From Anaerolinea thermophila UNI-1 (GTDB taxonomy: Bacteria > Chloroflexota > Anaerolineae > Anaerolineales > Anaerolineaceae): a DNA stretch of 64,000 bases. The notes under the pieces are model-generated. The model made no database searches, had not been told where the DNA came from, and worked only from the letters and a program-made list of their open reading frames with translations. The stretch covers positions 2,542,001 to 2,606,000 of the forward strand of contig NC_014960.1 in NCBI RefSeq assembly GCF_000199675.1. Reading direction: 5' to 3'. This document shows positions 1 through 11,132 of the stretch, piece by piece. Made by a program: the position numbers and the translations under genes. The first letter of the stretch is position 1; every line of letters starts with the position of its first letter.

Positions 1-2
1 TT

Positions 3-896
3 CCGCCAGAAGAAATTCCCGGAAAGGTCTATGGAATGGTATGGAAGCCCGGTCCCTTAACCGGCTGGCTGTGGGAAACCATTCAGCAGGGAGACACCTC
101 TCCAGCAGATCCTCTTACCCAACCTTACCTTTCCCTGTTTCCCGTTGAACCGGCAGGACGCAAAACCATGGTAGATCTGGCAGACGTGAGCGCGCCTGTA
201 GCCAAAATCCACGATGCCGTTGATGAAGCCTTTCAAAGTTTGCGCCTGCGCGCGGCGCGTGAATCGGGCTGGGATGTGCTTGCTAGCCTGGAAAACGCCT
301 ATGTGCCGCTGACCACTCCCTATGAGCCCTCCATGTATGAAAACTGGTTGTACACAGGGAGAGCCTTTGCCCTGAACCCGCTGATTTTAAACGCCGGCTG
401 GATGACGGTGGTGCGGGAAGATTTTGAAGGTCAAACCTACTGGCGTCTGTATCTCAAAGCCCGCCTGCAAGATGGCTCAATGGGGATTCCTCTCCGTGAA
501 CCCGTCTGGGATCTGCAAGCCCGTTATACCAGTGACCCGGCAGCATACGAACAGGGCGGCAGGCTATCCTCGCCACCTTCCGGTTACTGGGTGGATTTAA
601 CCGAACTGGCACAATCCTACCGCTGGGAACGTCTGCCTGCCCAACCCAACTGGCGTTCATTCTACCCCGGCATTCGATTTAATCAGTTTGTCATCCGTGA
701 TGGGCTGGACTGGTGGAGCGCCATGAAGGAAATTTACCCATCGGAAGCCCTGGCAACTCCCACTTCGATGCCCACCTATACGAATACCCCAACCTTCACC
801 CTGCCGCCAACAGCTACACCGCGTCCCACCCGTACGCCAACTTTCACCCGCACACCTACCCGCACCCTTACCCCTTCGACAACGCCCAAACCATGA
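3..896 (+). CDS. Hypothetical protein with Pro/Thr-rich C-terminal tail (5' end outside window)
   Basis: The reading frame is open to the first base of the window, so the N-terminus lies upstream; an ATG at 36 exists but has no reason to be the start. The visible ~298 residues form an aromatic-rich globular region (many W, Y and P) followed by about 45 residues of Pro/Thr repeats that run to the stop. Such tails look like cell-surface stalks, yet here the tail is the C-terminus. I do not recognise a family. The stop overlaps the ATG of the M23 lipoprotein gene (ATGA), so the two are co-transcribed and probably act together at the envelope. Function is unknown. Confidence 0.75.
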   Translation, partial: PPEEIPGKVYGMVWKPGPLTGWLWETIQQGDTSPADPLTQPYLSLFPVEPAGRKTMVDLADVSAPVAKIHDAVDEAFQSLRLRAARESGWDVLASLENAYVPLTTPYEPSMYENWLYTGRAFALNPLILNAGWMTVVREDFEGQTYWRLYLKARLQDGSMGIPLREPVWDLQARYTSDPAAYEQGGRLSSPPSGYWVDLTELAQSYRWERLPAQPNWRSFYPGIRFNQFVIRDGLDWWSAMKEIYPSEALATPTSMPTYTNTPTFTLPPTATPRPTRTPTFTRTPTRTLTPSTTPKP

Positions 897-2002
897 AAGC
901 AGTTACCCGAAAGACTTATGGCTTTTGGATTCTTGCAATGCTCACCCTGCTGAGCGCCTGTAGCACGTCCCTCAGAGAGATTCCGCAAGAAATGGCTTCC
1001 GATACAGCCCTTGCCATGCAGGAAACTCAACACGCTGAGGGGACTGAGAGCCAGGAACTTGTTCGATCGGATGATTTATCATCGGACGATGCTGATAGCG
1101 AGCCGGTGCGGTTTACCTTTCCCACCCCTTTACCTCCGCCAAAATCGGCATGGCGTCCACCGCTTTACGATGTTCCCTGGGCGCCAGGACCTTACGACCA
1201 TTTTTACTTCACCCGTCCCATCGCTGCCGATGAAGTCAACTGGCCCGTTGCCGATTACCGATATGGGGGGATTTTCTTCAGTTCCGATATCGTCCATACC
1301 GGTGTGGATATCCCCGCCCCGCGCTTTACCCCGGTGCTGGCGGCTGGCAATGGACGAGTCGTTTGGGCGGGGTATGGCTTATACTACGGGCAAAACAACC
1401 CCAACGATCCCTACGGATTAGCCGTGACCATCCGCCACGATTTTGGCTGGCAGGGACAACGCCTGTACACCGTATATGCCCACATGGAACGCCTGAATGT
1501 GGTGAACGGACAAGTTGTCCAGCAGGGAGATGTCATCGGCTGGGTTGGGGTGACCGGCTTGACCACCGGTCCGCACCTGCACTTTGAAGTGCGCACCGAC
1601 CGCAACAGTTACTTCACCACGCTGAACCCGGAATTGTGGCTTTCGCCCCCTATTGGCTGGGGAGTCCTCGTCGGGCAGTTGCGCAACACCAATGGCTCCC
1701 TGCTCACCGAACAGGATGTTATTGTACGCAGTTGGAAAACCAACCAGAAATGGACGGTACGCTCTTACGGCAAATCAGCGGTGAACAGCGATCCTTACTA
1801 CAAGGAAAATCTGGTGCTGAGCGATCTCCCTGCTGGGGATTATGAAATCATTATTGATTATTTAGGAAAACGCTTTACCCGCAACATGACCATCCGCCCG
1901 GGACAGGTGACCTACTTTACCTTTCGAGGTGAAGACGGATTTCAAAGTGAAGAACTGCCTGTACCGGATATTGAAGACATCCTGGAAGCGTTCAACCCTT
2001 GA
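893..2002 (+). CDS. M23-family metallopeptidase lipoprotein
   Basis: Predicted 369-aa lipoprotein. The start at 893 overlaps the previous stop (ATGA) and gives a clean lipoprotein signal (lipobox LSAC, Cys23); in-frame starts further upstream would bury this signal. The M23/LytM domain spans about residues 120-240: HTGVD gives zinc ligands His135 and Asp139, YAHME gives His197, and PHLHFE gives His228 and His230. All catalytic positions are present, so it should be an active endopeptidase cutting peptidoglycan cross-links or stem peptides outside the membrane. A C-terminal beta-rich segment (about 250-350) resembles a carboxypeptidase-regulatory or Ig-like module. An acidic, low-complexity linker (40-75) separates the anchor from the catalytic domain. 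Confidence 0.92.
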   Translation: MKAVTRKTYGFWILAMLTLLSACSTSLREIPQEMASDTALAMQETQHAEGTESQELVRSDDLSSDDADSEPVRFTFPTPLPPPKSAWRPPLYDVPWAPGPYDHFYFTRPIAADEVNWPVADYRYGGIFFSSDIVHTGVDIPAPRFTPVLAAGNGRVVWAGYGLYYGQNNPNDPYGLAVTIRHDFGWQGQRLYTVYAHMERLNVVNGQVVQQGDVIGWVGVTGLTTGPHLHFEVRTDRNSYFTTLNPELWLSPPIGWGVLVGQLRNTNGSLLTEQDVIVRSWKTNQKWTVRSYGKSAVNSDPYYKENLVLSDLPAGDYEIIIDYLGKRFTRNMTIRPGQVTYFTFRGEDGFQSEELPVPDIEDILEAFNP

Positions 2003-2060
2003 CAATTCCTATCAGCGGTAAGACAATTCAGCCCTGTAATTTTGAATGGAGGACGTACGT

Positions 2061-2741
2061 ATGTTGAAAAAGCAAATTTTCGCGGGCATAGCAGTTTTGT
2101 TGCTGGCAACCGCAGGGCTGGTTGCCTGTCAGCAAGCCACCCCTGCCGCCCCGACCCTGGATGCCAATGCAGTGTATACCCAAGCCGCGCAAACCGTTGC
2201 GGCTGGAATTGCCCAGACGGAGGCAGCCAAACCCTCGCCCACACCATTACCGCCGACCTTTACCCCTACCCCAACCATGATACAGCCCACAGCGACGCCT
2301 GAACTGAGCGGCACACCGGCGGCAGGCACACCCCAGCCCTCACCTACCGGAGCCGTTGGCTTGACTCCCCTGCCTACCAATACACTTGCCGCGCCGCCTG
2401 CCCAAACCACCGGTGATAAAGCCGAGTGGGTCTCACAATCTCCCACTGACGGCACGCAAATCAAAAAAGGCGAGAAATTTCTGGTCAAGTATGTGTTGAA
2501 GAACATCGGAACAACGACCTGGTCGACCAAATACACTTTCCGGTACTATGCCGGAGATAAGATGGGCAGTCCCAACGATCTCAATCTGACCAAAGAAGTC
2601 AAGCCCAAAGATACGGTGGAGATCGTCTTTGAATTAACCGCGCCAGATAAAACAGGCAAGACGAACACTATCTGGGTGCTGACAAACGATCAGGGTATTA
2701 ACTTCTACTCGGTGTTCCTGTCCATCGAAGTTGTTGAGTAA
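2061..2741 (+). CDS. Lipoprotein with NBR1-like Ig domain
   Basis: Predicted 226-aa lipoprotein. The ATG at 2061 follows a GGAGG at a suitable distance and begins MLKKQIF with lipobox LVAC (Cys22). A Pro/Thr-rich stalk (roughly 60-120) is followed by an Ig-like domain of the type first described in NBR1 (residues ~125-226), recognisable from the WVSQSPTDGT opening, the KNIGTTTWSTKYTF central segment and a final FYSVFLSIEV strand. These domains are frequent in secreted proteins of Anaerolineae and are thought to bind other proteins or glycans; no enzyme motif is present. It is followed at once by a rho-independent terminator, so it ends the first transcription unit. Confidence 0.85.
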   Translation: MLKKQIFAGIAVLLLATAGLVACQQATPAAPTLDANAVYTQAAQTVAAGIAQTEAAKPSPTPLPPTFTPTPTMIQPTATPELSGTPAAGTPQPSPTGAVGLTPLPTNTLAAPPAQTTGDKAEWVSQSPTDGTQIKKGEKFLVKYVLKNIGTTTWSTKYTFRYYAGDKMGSPNDLNLTKEVKPKDTVEIVFELTAPDKTGKTNTIWVLTNDQGINFYSVFLSIEVVE

Positions 2742-2761
2742 AATTTGAGAAATGCGTTCTA

Positions 2762-2794
2762 AAAAGCGCTCCCCGATGGGGGAGCGCTTTTTTG
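2762..2794 (+). terminator. Rho-independent terminator after the Ig-like lipoprotein gene
   Basis: AAAAGCGCTCCCC pairs with GGGGGAGCGCTTTT around a short GAT loop, and the T-run continues to 2793. The run passes directly into the -10 element of queG. Confidence 0.93.
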
Positions 2795-2801
2795 TTATAC
2801 T
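2794..2801 (+). promoter_or_regulatory. Extended -10 promoter of queG, leaderless
   Basis: GTTATACT contains the hexamer TATACT (2796-2801) with TG two bases upstream (extended -10, TGTTATACT). Only 6 bp separate it from the queG ATG at 2808, so the transcript should start at or next to the start codon. No good -35 is seen; that position lies inside the terminator stem. Confidence 0.6.
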
Positions 2802-2807
2802 GAAGGC

Positions 2808-3938
2808 ATGAGCCTGGAAACTCAAATCAAGCAATTTTTCTACGAGCGTGGAGCAAACGGCGTGGGAATAACCCATCTGGAATCCCCGCCCCATTATCCG
2901 CAATACCTGCAGTGGGTAGAAGCGGGCTTGCACGGCTCGATGTCCTATCTGGACAACGAACGCGCCCGCGCCCTGCGGGGGAATCCCCAAGCCATCCTGC
3001 CCTCGGCGCGCTCAGTGGTCTTTGTGAGTTTACCAATTGCATCATCCATCCAATCTCCCCCTGCAAATCGCCCCCTGACGGGGAGAGTTGCCTCGTACGC
3101 CTGGGGAGAAGACTATCATCTGGTATTTCCCAAACTGTTCCAGGCTTTTGTGGAATGGCTGAGCCAGCAATTGGGGCGGGTTCCTGAAGCCAAATGGTAC
3201 ACCGATACCGGTCCTGTTCTGGAACGCGATCTTGCCAGCCGTGCCGGGTTGGGATGGATTGGTAAGAATACCTGCCTGATTCATCCCCGTAAAGGCTCTT
3301 TCTTTTTGCTGGGGGAGATTTTTCTGGATGTAGCGCTTGAACCCGATGAACCGTTCAAGACCGATCACTGCGGGACATGTACCCGCTGTATTGAAGCCTG
3401 CCCTACCGAATGCATTCTCCCCAACCGCACCCTGGACGCAAGCCGCTGCATCTCCTACCTGACCATTGAGAACAAAGGAAGCATTCCCCGCGAATTACGC
3501 GAGAAAATGGGCAATTGGGTGTTTGGGTGCGATATTTGCCAGCAGGTATGCCCCTGGAATCAGCGCTTTGGACAAACAGAGCCGTATCCCGCCTTTCAGC
3601 CCCGCGAGAATGTTCCTGAGCCGAATCTCTTAGAAGAGATTCACCTGGATTCGACAGGATTTAATCGCAAATTCAAAAACAGCCCCGTTCAGCGTCCCCG
3701 TCGGCGCGGGTACTTGCGTAATGTTGCCGTTGCGCTGGGAAATGCGCAGGACGAATACGCCGTGCCTGCGCTGATAGAATGCACGGAAAATGAGCCCGAA
3801 CCGCTGGTGCGCCAGCACGCCATCTGGGCATTGGGACGTTATTCTTCCCCACGCATCAGAGAATTTTTCTCCCAACGGCTGAAAGAAGATAACGATGAGG
3901 GAGTGAGACTGGCAATCGTACAGGAACTGGAGCGCTAG
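2808..3938 (+). CDS. queG: Epoxyqueuosine reductase QueG
   Basis: 376-aa cytosolic enzyme that reduces epoxyqueuosine to queuosine in tRNA, the last step of Q synthesis, with cobalamin and two [4Fe-4S] clusters. Visible marks are the DTGPVLERDLA and GWIGKNT segments of the cobalamin-binding core, a first ferredoxin motif CGTCTRC..CP at about residues 188-200, a second CDICQQVCPW at about 244, and C-terminal HEAT-like repeats (about 300-376) that dock the tRNA anticodon stem-loop. Length is normal. It stands alone between a terminator and a convergent operon. The -10 box sits 6 bp before the ATG, so translation is probably leaderless; AAGG at 2803 would lie at or upstream of +1. Confidence 0.95.
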   Translation: MSLETQIKQFFYERGANGVGITHLESPPHYPQYLQWVEAGLHGSMSYLDNERARALRGNPQAILPSARSVVFVSLPIASSIQSPPANRPLTGRVASYAWGEDYHLVFPKLFQAFVEWLSQQLGRVPEAKWYTDTGPVLERDLASRAGLGWIGKNTCLIHPRKGSFFLLGEIFLDVALEPDEPFKTDHCGTCTRCIEACPTECILPNRTLDASRCISYLTIENKGSIPRELREKMGNWVFGCDICQQVCPWNQRFGQTEPYPAFQPRENVPEPNLLEEIHLDSTGFNRKFKNSPVQRPRRRGYLRNVAVALGNAQDEYAVPALIECTENEPEPLVRQHAIWALGRYSSPRIREFFSQRLKEDNDEGVRLAIVQELER

Positions 3939-3948
3939 CCGGTTAATT

Positions 3949-5304
3949 TCAGGGAAGCCACTGGGGAAACGTAGCATCGTCAGCCAGAAGCGAGACAGTG
4001 TGGGTGCTTAAATCCAGTATGGCTACCTGAGGACGGGCAGAAGAACTGCCCAGGGTAATTTGCTGGAGAGCAATGGCGTTACCCTGCGGGTGCCAGTGAA
4101 AAGAAGAAAAATTAATCAGTGGATCGCCCGCTACCAACGTACCTTCTGAGCCATCAGGACGGAAAAGCCACAACTGTCGTGCAGGGCCCTCCTGAATCTC
4201 GCGCAGGCCAACCGCCATCCACTGTCCATCGGGCGAGAATACAGGAACGCTGTAATCCCTTGGCATTTCCGAACTCCCCAGCACTCTTTCGATGGTTTGC
4301 GTGTCCCAATCGTAACGGTACACTTCTGCGTACGCCACCGTCTCACCAAGAACCATGCGAGTAAAAAGAATGGCTTTCCCATTGGGCGTCCAGGTGGCGC
4401 TCATGCCCATATCCGAAGGAATGACGATGGACTGCTGAGCCTCCAGGTCCACACCGCGGAGGCCACCTGAAAGCCCATCCCACATCAACAAACGGCGCCC
4501 CACCGGCGCCCATAACGGCTCAGAACCGCTCACATTCGGGTCAGGGCTGATAGGCTGGGTGGTGTTCGAAGTCAAATCCAAAAGCCAAACCCGTGGCACA
4601 CCGGGTTGAGCCCCTTGCTGAATGGGCGCCAGACGTCGGCTGTATGCCAGCCATGTCCCCTGAGGGTGAAAAGCGGGATTAAGACACCAATCAGCACCAC
4701 AGTCGAGAATCTTGCGGTTTTCGCTCCCATCGCGGCGCACCTGCCAGAGATCCATGCCTTGTTGATCATTGTATGCCGAATACACCAGCGTTTCGCCATC
4801 CGGTGCAACCGCGTAATCAAACACTCTTCCGCCGGTTTGGGTGATGGCACGTTTTTCTGCAGTCCCCGGATTTTGAATCCAGATTTCCGCTGAAGCGCTG
4901 GGAAAAAGGTATGCCAGCAGAGGGCTTCTCACCGTAAAAGTCCAGGCGAAAGCACGCTTGAGCGTCCTACCATCGCGGGCTTTCACCCCTTCACGAAGAC
5001 TCAGGGTGTAGGTTTCGTCTTGACGGAACGGCACACGCGGATAAAAAAGCAGTCGCTCTCCTTCCCATTTCACCTCTCCCTCAACGGGAGGAATAATGGT
5101 CACGGCTTGTATGGCACTCTCCGGGTCCACACTGCGGGGGAATTGAAGTCCCACCGGCCCGCGTGCGCCTACACCCTGCTCTCCCCAGAGAGGTTGGGGA
5201 GCAGGCAGCCCAAGACGGGGTAGAGCAAGAGTTATCCCCACCAGTGCCAGAAGTAAAACGGCAAGGATGCTCCACACAAGACGGTCAAAACGGGTAAGGG
5301 TCAT
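3949..5304 (-). CDS. Membrane-anchored TolB-like beta-propeller protein with Ig-like domain
   Basis: 451 aa. One N-terminal membrane helix (residues ~9-30) puts the rest outside the cytoplasm. Residues ~45-130 resemble a bacterial Ig-like domain of the SbsA/Big_5 type (the LQFPRSVDPES and YTLSLREGVKARDGR segments). The rest is a PD40/WD40-like propeller with repeated FSPDG or FHPQG blades (VAPDGETLVYSA, FHPQGTWLAYS, FSPDGQWMAVG, WHPQGNAIALQ). No enzyme motif is present. It is the last gene of a three-gene operon (permease, DUF1980 protein, propeller) joined by ATGA overlaps. Its role may be binding or scaffolding, but this is not established. Its 3' end converges with queG with only 10 bp between stops. 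Confidence 0.82.
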   Translation of the reverse strand: MTLTRFDRLVWSILAVLLLALVGITLALPRLGLPAPQPLWGEQGVGARGPVGLQFPRSVDPESAIQAVTIIPPVEGEVKWEGERLLFYPRVPFRQDETYTLSLREGVKARDGRTLKRAFAWTFTVRSPLLAYLFPSASAEIWIQNPGTAEKRAITQTGGRVFDYAVAPDGETLVYSAYNDQQGMDLWQVRRDGSENRKILDCGADWCLNPAFHPQGTWLAYSRRLAPIQQGAQPGVPRVWLLDLTSNTTQPISPDPNVSGSEPLWAPVGRRLLMWDGLSGGLRGVDLEAQQSIVIPSDMGMSATWTPNGKAILFTRMVLGETVAYAEVYRYDWDTQTIERVLGSSEMPRDYSVPVFSPDGQWMAVGLREIQEGPARQLWLFRPDGSEGTLVAGDPLINFSSFHWHPQGNAIALQQITLGSSSARPQVAILDLSTHTVSLLADDATFPQWLP

Positions 5305-6056
5305 GGATACAAGTAGGGTTGAGCCGGTTCAGGAACTTCATCCACCTGTTTTGCCAGCACAAGGGGGACGGGACTTCCATCCAGGGTGGTTGCATCCAGA
5401 GTTCCACGCACACGCACCCAGCGATTTTCCGCAAGAGAATCCGCATTCGCCCAAGACACGGCCAAGCCCAACGCCGAGGCATCGGCAACACAACAGGTCA
5501 GGGTAAAACGCACCACCATAAACTGTCCTTCAGGCAAACGAGGATCCCGGTACACAAAACCAATCACATCCACCGGCTGACCGAGAATCCTGGTACGCTG
5601 ATCAGGCTGAGAAAATAGCCGCACCCAGTCCAGAACCGTACGTTGTTCTGGAGGGATTTCCTGCACCTGCACCACCTGTGTAGTCGAGGAAAGTGTCCCG
5701 GCGGTTTGGATGCCTCGATTTTGAATCACGCTTGCCGAAAGTCCTCGCTGGGGCAGCAGTATCCCCATCATCACCGGAAGAATCATCAGCCACAAGACCC
5801 ATCCGGGCGTACTGGTATGCTGATGTTCTTCTTCCGCCTCGGAATGTTCGTGCTCCAGATGCCCATCATCGGATACACGGGATTGAAATAGCGTTTGAGC
5901 AATGACCAGTAAGAGGAGTGCGCCAATGCCCACCAACCAGACAAAACGCTGGTGAATATAGAAGGTGATTCCACCACTGCTAACCTGATAAAGCAGGAAT
6001 ACCCCTAACCCCGCCATAACCAGCGCCTGAAAAGAACGGGTTGCACGCTCTTTCAT
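5301..6056 (-). CDS. DUF1980/TIGR03943 membrane protein (YcgQ-like)
   Basis: 251 aa with the start at 6056: this ATG overlaps the permease stop as ATGA and has GGGGAGG six bases upstream, whereas the longer frame starting at 6092 lacks support. Two membrane helices (about 8-55) are followed by a strikingly His/Glu-rich loop (HLEHEHSEAEEEHQH), a third helix, and an extracytoplasmic C-terminal domain containing FVYRDPRLPEG and the conserved TCCVADA motif. The Cys pair and His cluster suggest metal or thiol chemistry, but the family's function is unknown. It always seems to travel with a YraQ-type permease, as here, and probably forms a complex with it. Confidence 0.88.
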   Translation of the reverse strand: MKERATRSFQALVMAGLGVFLLYQVSSGGITFYIHQRFVWLVGIGALLLLVIAQTLFQSRVSDDGHLEHEHSEAEEEHQHTSTPGWVLWLMILPVMMGILLPQRGLSASVIQNRGIQTAGTLSSTTQVVQVQEIPPEQRTVLDWVRLFSQPDQRTRILGQPVDVIGFVYRDPRLPEGQFMVVRFTLTCCVADASALGLAVSWANADSLAENRWVRVRGTLDATTLDGSPVPLVLAKQVDEVPEPAQPYLYP

Positions 6057-7111
6057 CCCCATCCTCCCCAGAGATTTACTCCAACCATCCATAAAGCGGT
6101 CATCAACAGGGGCAACAAAATCAGATACAACACAGCGCGAGGTTTGAACACTCGCAGGAACATCAGAGTCGATTTAATATCCACCATAGGGCCAAAAACC
6201 AGGAACGCCAGAATCGACCCCGTGGTAAAGGTACCGGTAAATGCCAGCGCAATGAAAGCATCCACCGTAGAACAGACTGAAAGCAAAATTGCCAGAGCAA
6301 TCATCACAAACACCGAAAGCACCGGACCCTGCCCCAGCACAAGCAAGCCCGCCTGTGGAATGAAGGTTTGCATAAAAGCCGCCAGCAAAGCCCCCAACAC
6401 CAGAAAACGCCCCATCTCAAAAAACTCATCTGCGGCAAGGATCAACACCTGCCTGATTCGCTGAGAGAGGGGGGTTTGTGCGGGTGATTCCAGAGGAAGA
6501 ATCACCGGCGGGAGAGCAATCACTGGAGCGCTTCGCAGGACTTCCTGCGGTTGTGCCAGAGTAAAAACCAAGCCGGTGAGAAAGGCAATCAGCAGAGAAG
6601 CAATAATCCTGCCCCAGAACACCGGTCCTGCGCCAAATGCTGCCAGGGTACTGGCAATCACAATTGGATTAACCACCGGCGCCGCAAGCAAGAGAGAAAT
6701 ACCAGCCGAAAGCGGTAAGCCTTTGCGTACCAACCGGCGGGTGAAAGGCACCACGCCGCACTCGCACACGGGGAAAAACAACCCCATCAGACTACCCGCC
6801 AGCGCCGAACCAATGCCTTGTTGAGGCACCCAACGCATTAACTCATCCCGAGAGACAAAAACCTCAACAATCCCGGAAGCCAGTGTGCCCAGCAAGAGGA
6901 AAGGCACGGCTTCCACAAAAATCCCCAGAAAAACCGCTGAAAAGTTGGAGAGCGTATCCAGTGCCTTCGTCAAAATCACCGGAAGGCTTCCCAAAGCCGC
7001 CTCGCTAAAGCGCAAAAGCGCTGCAAAAAGCAAAAAGCCCGTCACCCCCCAGGGAATCCAGCGAAGAAGGCGCGGAGAAACGTTTTTGGAAATGCTTCTG
7101 AACATGTTCAT
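6053..7111 (-). CDS. YraQ/DUF318-family permease
   Basis: 352 aa, about eight to ten predicted membrane helices. Family hallmarks are FPVCECGVVPFTRRLV with a CxC pair, APVVNPIVIAST, and a second-half CSTVDAFIALAF. These permeases (COG0701) are paired with DUF1980 proteins across bacteria; substrates are not firmly known, though arsenite-like or metal substrates have been proposed for relatives. First gene of the operon with the DUF1980 and propeller genes. The start at 7111 lacks a convincing Shine-Dalgarno; an ATG at 7105 is an alternative. Confidence 0.88.
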   Translation of the reverse strand: MNMFRSISKNVSPRLLRWIPWGVTGFLLFAALLRFSEAALGSLPVILTKALDTLSNFSAVFLGIFVEAVPFLLLGTLASGIVEVFVSRDELMRWVPQQGIGSALAGSLMGLFFPVCECGVVPFTRRLVRKGLPLSAGISLLLAAPVVNPIVIASTLAAFGAGPVFWGRIIASLLIAFLTGLVFTLAQPQEVLRSAPVIALPPVILPLESPAQTPLSQRIRQVLILAADEFFEMGRFLVLGALLAAFMQTFIPQAGLLVLGQGPVLSVFVMIALAILLSVCSTVDAFIALAFTGTFTTGSILAFLVFGPMVDIKSTLMFLRVFKPRAVLYLILLPLLMTALWMVGVNLWGGWG

Positions 7112-7159
7112 ATAAAAAGGGAGAGAAGGCTCAAGCCTGTTCTTCGCAGGTTAAGCCTT
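7112..7159 (-). terminator. Possible terminator of the LysM gene
   Basis: AAGGCT..AGCCTG (7126-7139) pairs imperfectly with CAGG..AAGCCTT (7147-7159), with a bulge. On the minus strand the hairpin is followed after about 8 bp by a short T-run (7117-7112), just ahead of the permease start. Weaker than the other terminators here. Confidence 0.4.
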
Positions 7160-7182
7160 CCTCCTCCAGACATTTTTCGCCT

Positions 7183-7920
7183 CTACGGTGTTGCCGTGGC
7201 TGTCGGTGGTACCGGTGTAGCGGTTGACCCACCCGGAGTAGTCGTACGTGTCGGCGCGCGGGTAGGCGTGGGCGTGACGATGTTCACCGGGATAATTAAT
7301 TTTTGACCGGCGGAAATCTTATTTGCATCGGTGAGTTTGTTCTCCTTGAGAATCGCCTCAATGGTGCTGTTGAAGCGCCGAGCGATAATATCCAGGGTCT
7401 CACCCGTCTTGACAATGTACTCAATCTTCTGCCCGCGCGGCAAATCGGTAGGCAGGGGAGTTTCGGTAGGCAGTTCCTGACCTTTTACCGGAACAAGGAT
7501 TTTATCCCCCGGTTTAATCGGGCAGGTATTGCCAAAATTATTCAGGGTGAGAAGCACCAGCAGGTCGGCTTCAAACTTCACGGCAATATCCCAGCAGGTA
7601 TCGCCTTCCTGAACGGTGTACTCAAAGGGACCTTGCGGTGTGGGAGTCTCGGTCACGGTTGGGGTGAGGGTCTCGGTGGGAGTAACCGTGGGTGTTGAAG
7701 TCGGTGTAACTGGTGTGGGAGTGAAGGTTGAGGTTGCCGTGGGGGTGGGGGAAGCAAACAGGCTAATCGCCGGACGATTTTGCCCGGTAAACCACACCAC
7801 CAGAATGATGATTCCTACCACCACCAGAAGAACAGCCAGTCCCCAAACAATGAAGGGACCCATTTGCTGTCTCCGGCGGTAGGATTCAATCACGCTTTGC
7901 GGCGAATCTTTGCGTATCAT
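7183..7920 (-). CDS. Membrane-anchored protein with two LysM domains
   Basis: 245 aa. Cytoplasmic N-terminus of about 20 residues, one membrane helix (about 22-45), a Pro/Thr stalk (about 58-95), then two LysM modules: YTVQEGDTCWDIAVKFEADL..ILVP (about 99-148) and YIVKTGETLDIIARRF..IIPV (about 167-212), and another Pro/Thr-rich tail. LysM domains bind GlcNAc-containing glycans, so the protein should hold or sense peptidoglycan from the outer face of the membrane. AGGA nine bases before the ATG supports the start. Monocistronic, downstream of uvrA. Confidence 0.9.
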   Translation of the reverse strand: MIRKDSPQSVIESYRRRQQMGPFIVWGLAVLLVVVGIIILVVWFTGQNRPAISLFASPTPTATSTFTPTPVTPTSTPTVTPTETLTPTVTETPTPQGPFEYTVQEGDTCWDIAVKFEADLLVLLTLNNFGNTCPIKPGDKILVPVKGQELPTETPLPTDLPRGQKIEYIVKTGETLDIIARRFNSTIEAILKENKLTDANKISAGQKLIIPVNIVTPTPTRAPTRTTTPGGSTATPVPPTATATP

Positions 7921-8016
7921 AGGCTATGTCCTGTTTCGTTCTCCAAATTTTTTTGCCATGTTCGCAGTCATGATGAAAAAGGGTTGATAAAGGCAATTCT
8001 ACACGAGTTTTAAGGA

Positions 8017-10923
<2,907 letters not shown>

Positions 10924-10972
10924 ATCTTCCTGTCCCTACACCTTTCCCTTTCAGGAAAATGTGCAAACAAAC

Positions 10973-10981
10973 ATTATACCA
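10973..10981 (-). promoter_or_regulatory. uvrA extended -10 promoter
   Basis: Minus-strand TGGTATAAT (hexamer 10978 to 10973). It predicts a leader of roughly 45 nt ending in AGGAAGAT before the uvrA ATG. The -35 region is poor. Confidence 0.65.
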
Positions 10982-10990
10982 GAGCAAATA

Positions 10991-11004
10991 AGAATTTTTG
11001 TTCT
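10991..11004. promoter_or_regulatory. Candidate LexA (SOS) box
   Basis: AGAATTTTTGTTCT is an inverted repeat that matches the Gram-positive-type LexA core GAAC-N4-GTTC at 7 of 8 defined positions (GAAT for GAAC). It overlaps the -35 position of uvrA, where a repressor would block polymerase. Inferred from one site only. Confidence 0.45.
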
Positions 11005-11119
11005 AATATACCCTTTTTTGGGTCTTCCGCAAGGGTGAAAAGCCTGCAAACATCGATCTGAAATGGATGGATTCAAAGGCTCAATTCTAAAGCCATTCAA
11101 CCAGAAAAAGGAACTTTTG

Positions 11120-11125
11120 TATAAT
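11120..11125 (+). promoter_or_regulatory. -10 box of the YdcF-type gene, leaderless
   Basis: A perfect TATAAT ends 7 bp before the ATG at 11133, so the mRNA should start at the start codon. There is no Shine-Dalgarno between box and ATG. Confidence 0.65.
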
Positions 11126-11132
11126 TCAACAT

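Noticed and set aside
7616..7760. Tandem-repeat or microsatellite in the LysM gene
   Set aside because: The repetitive bases simply encode the Pro/Thr stalk; codons vary and the frame is intact.
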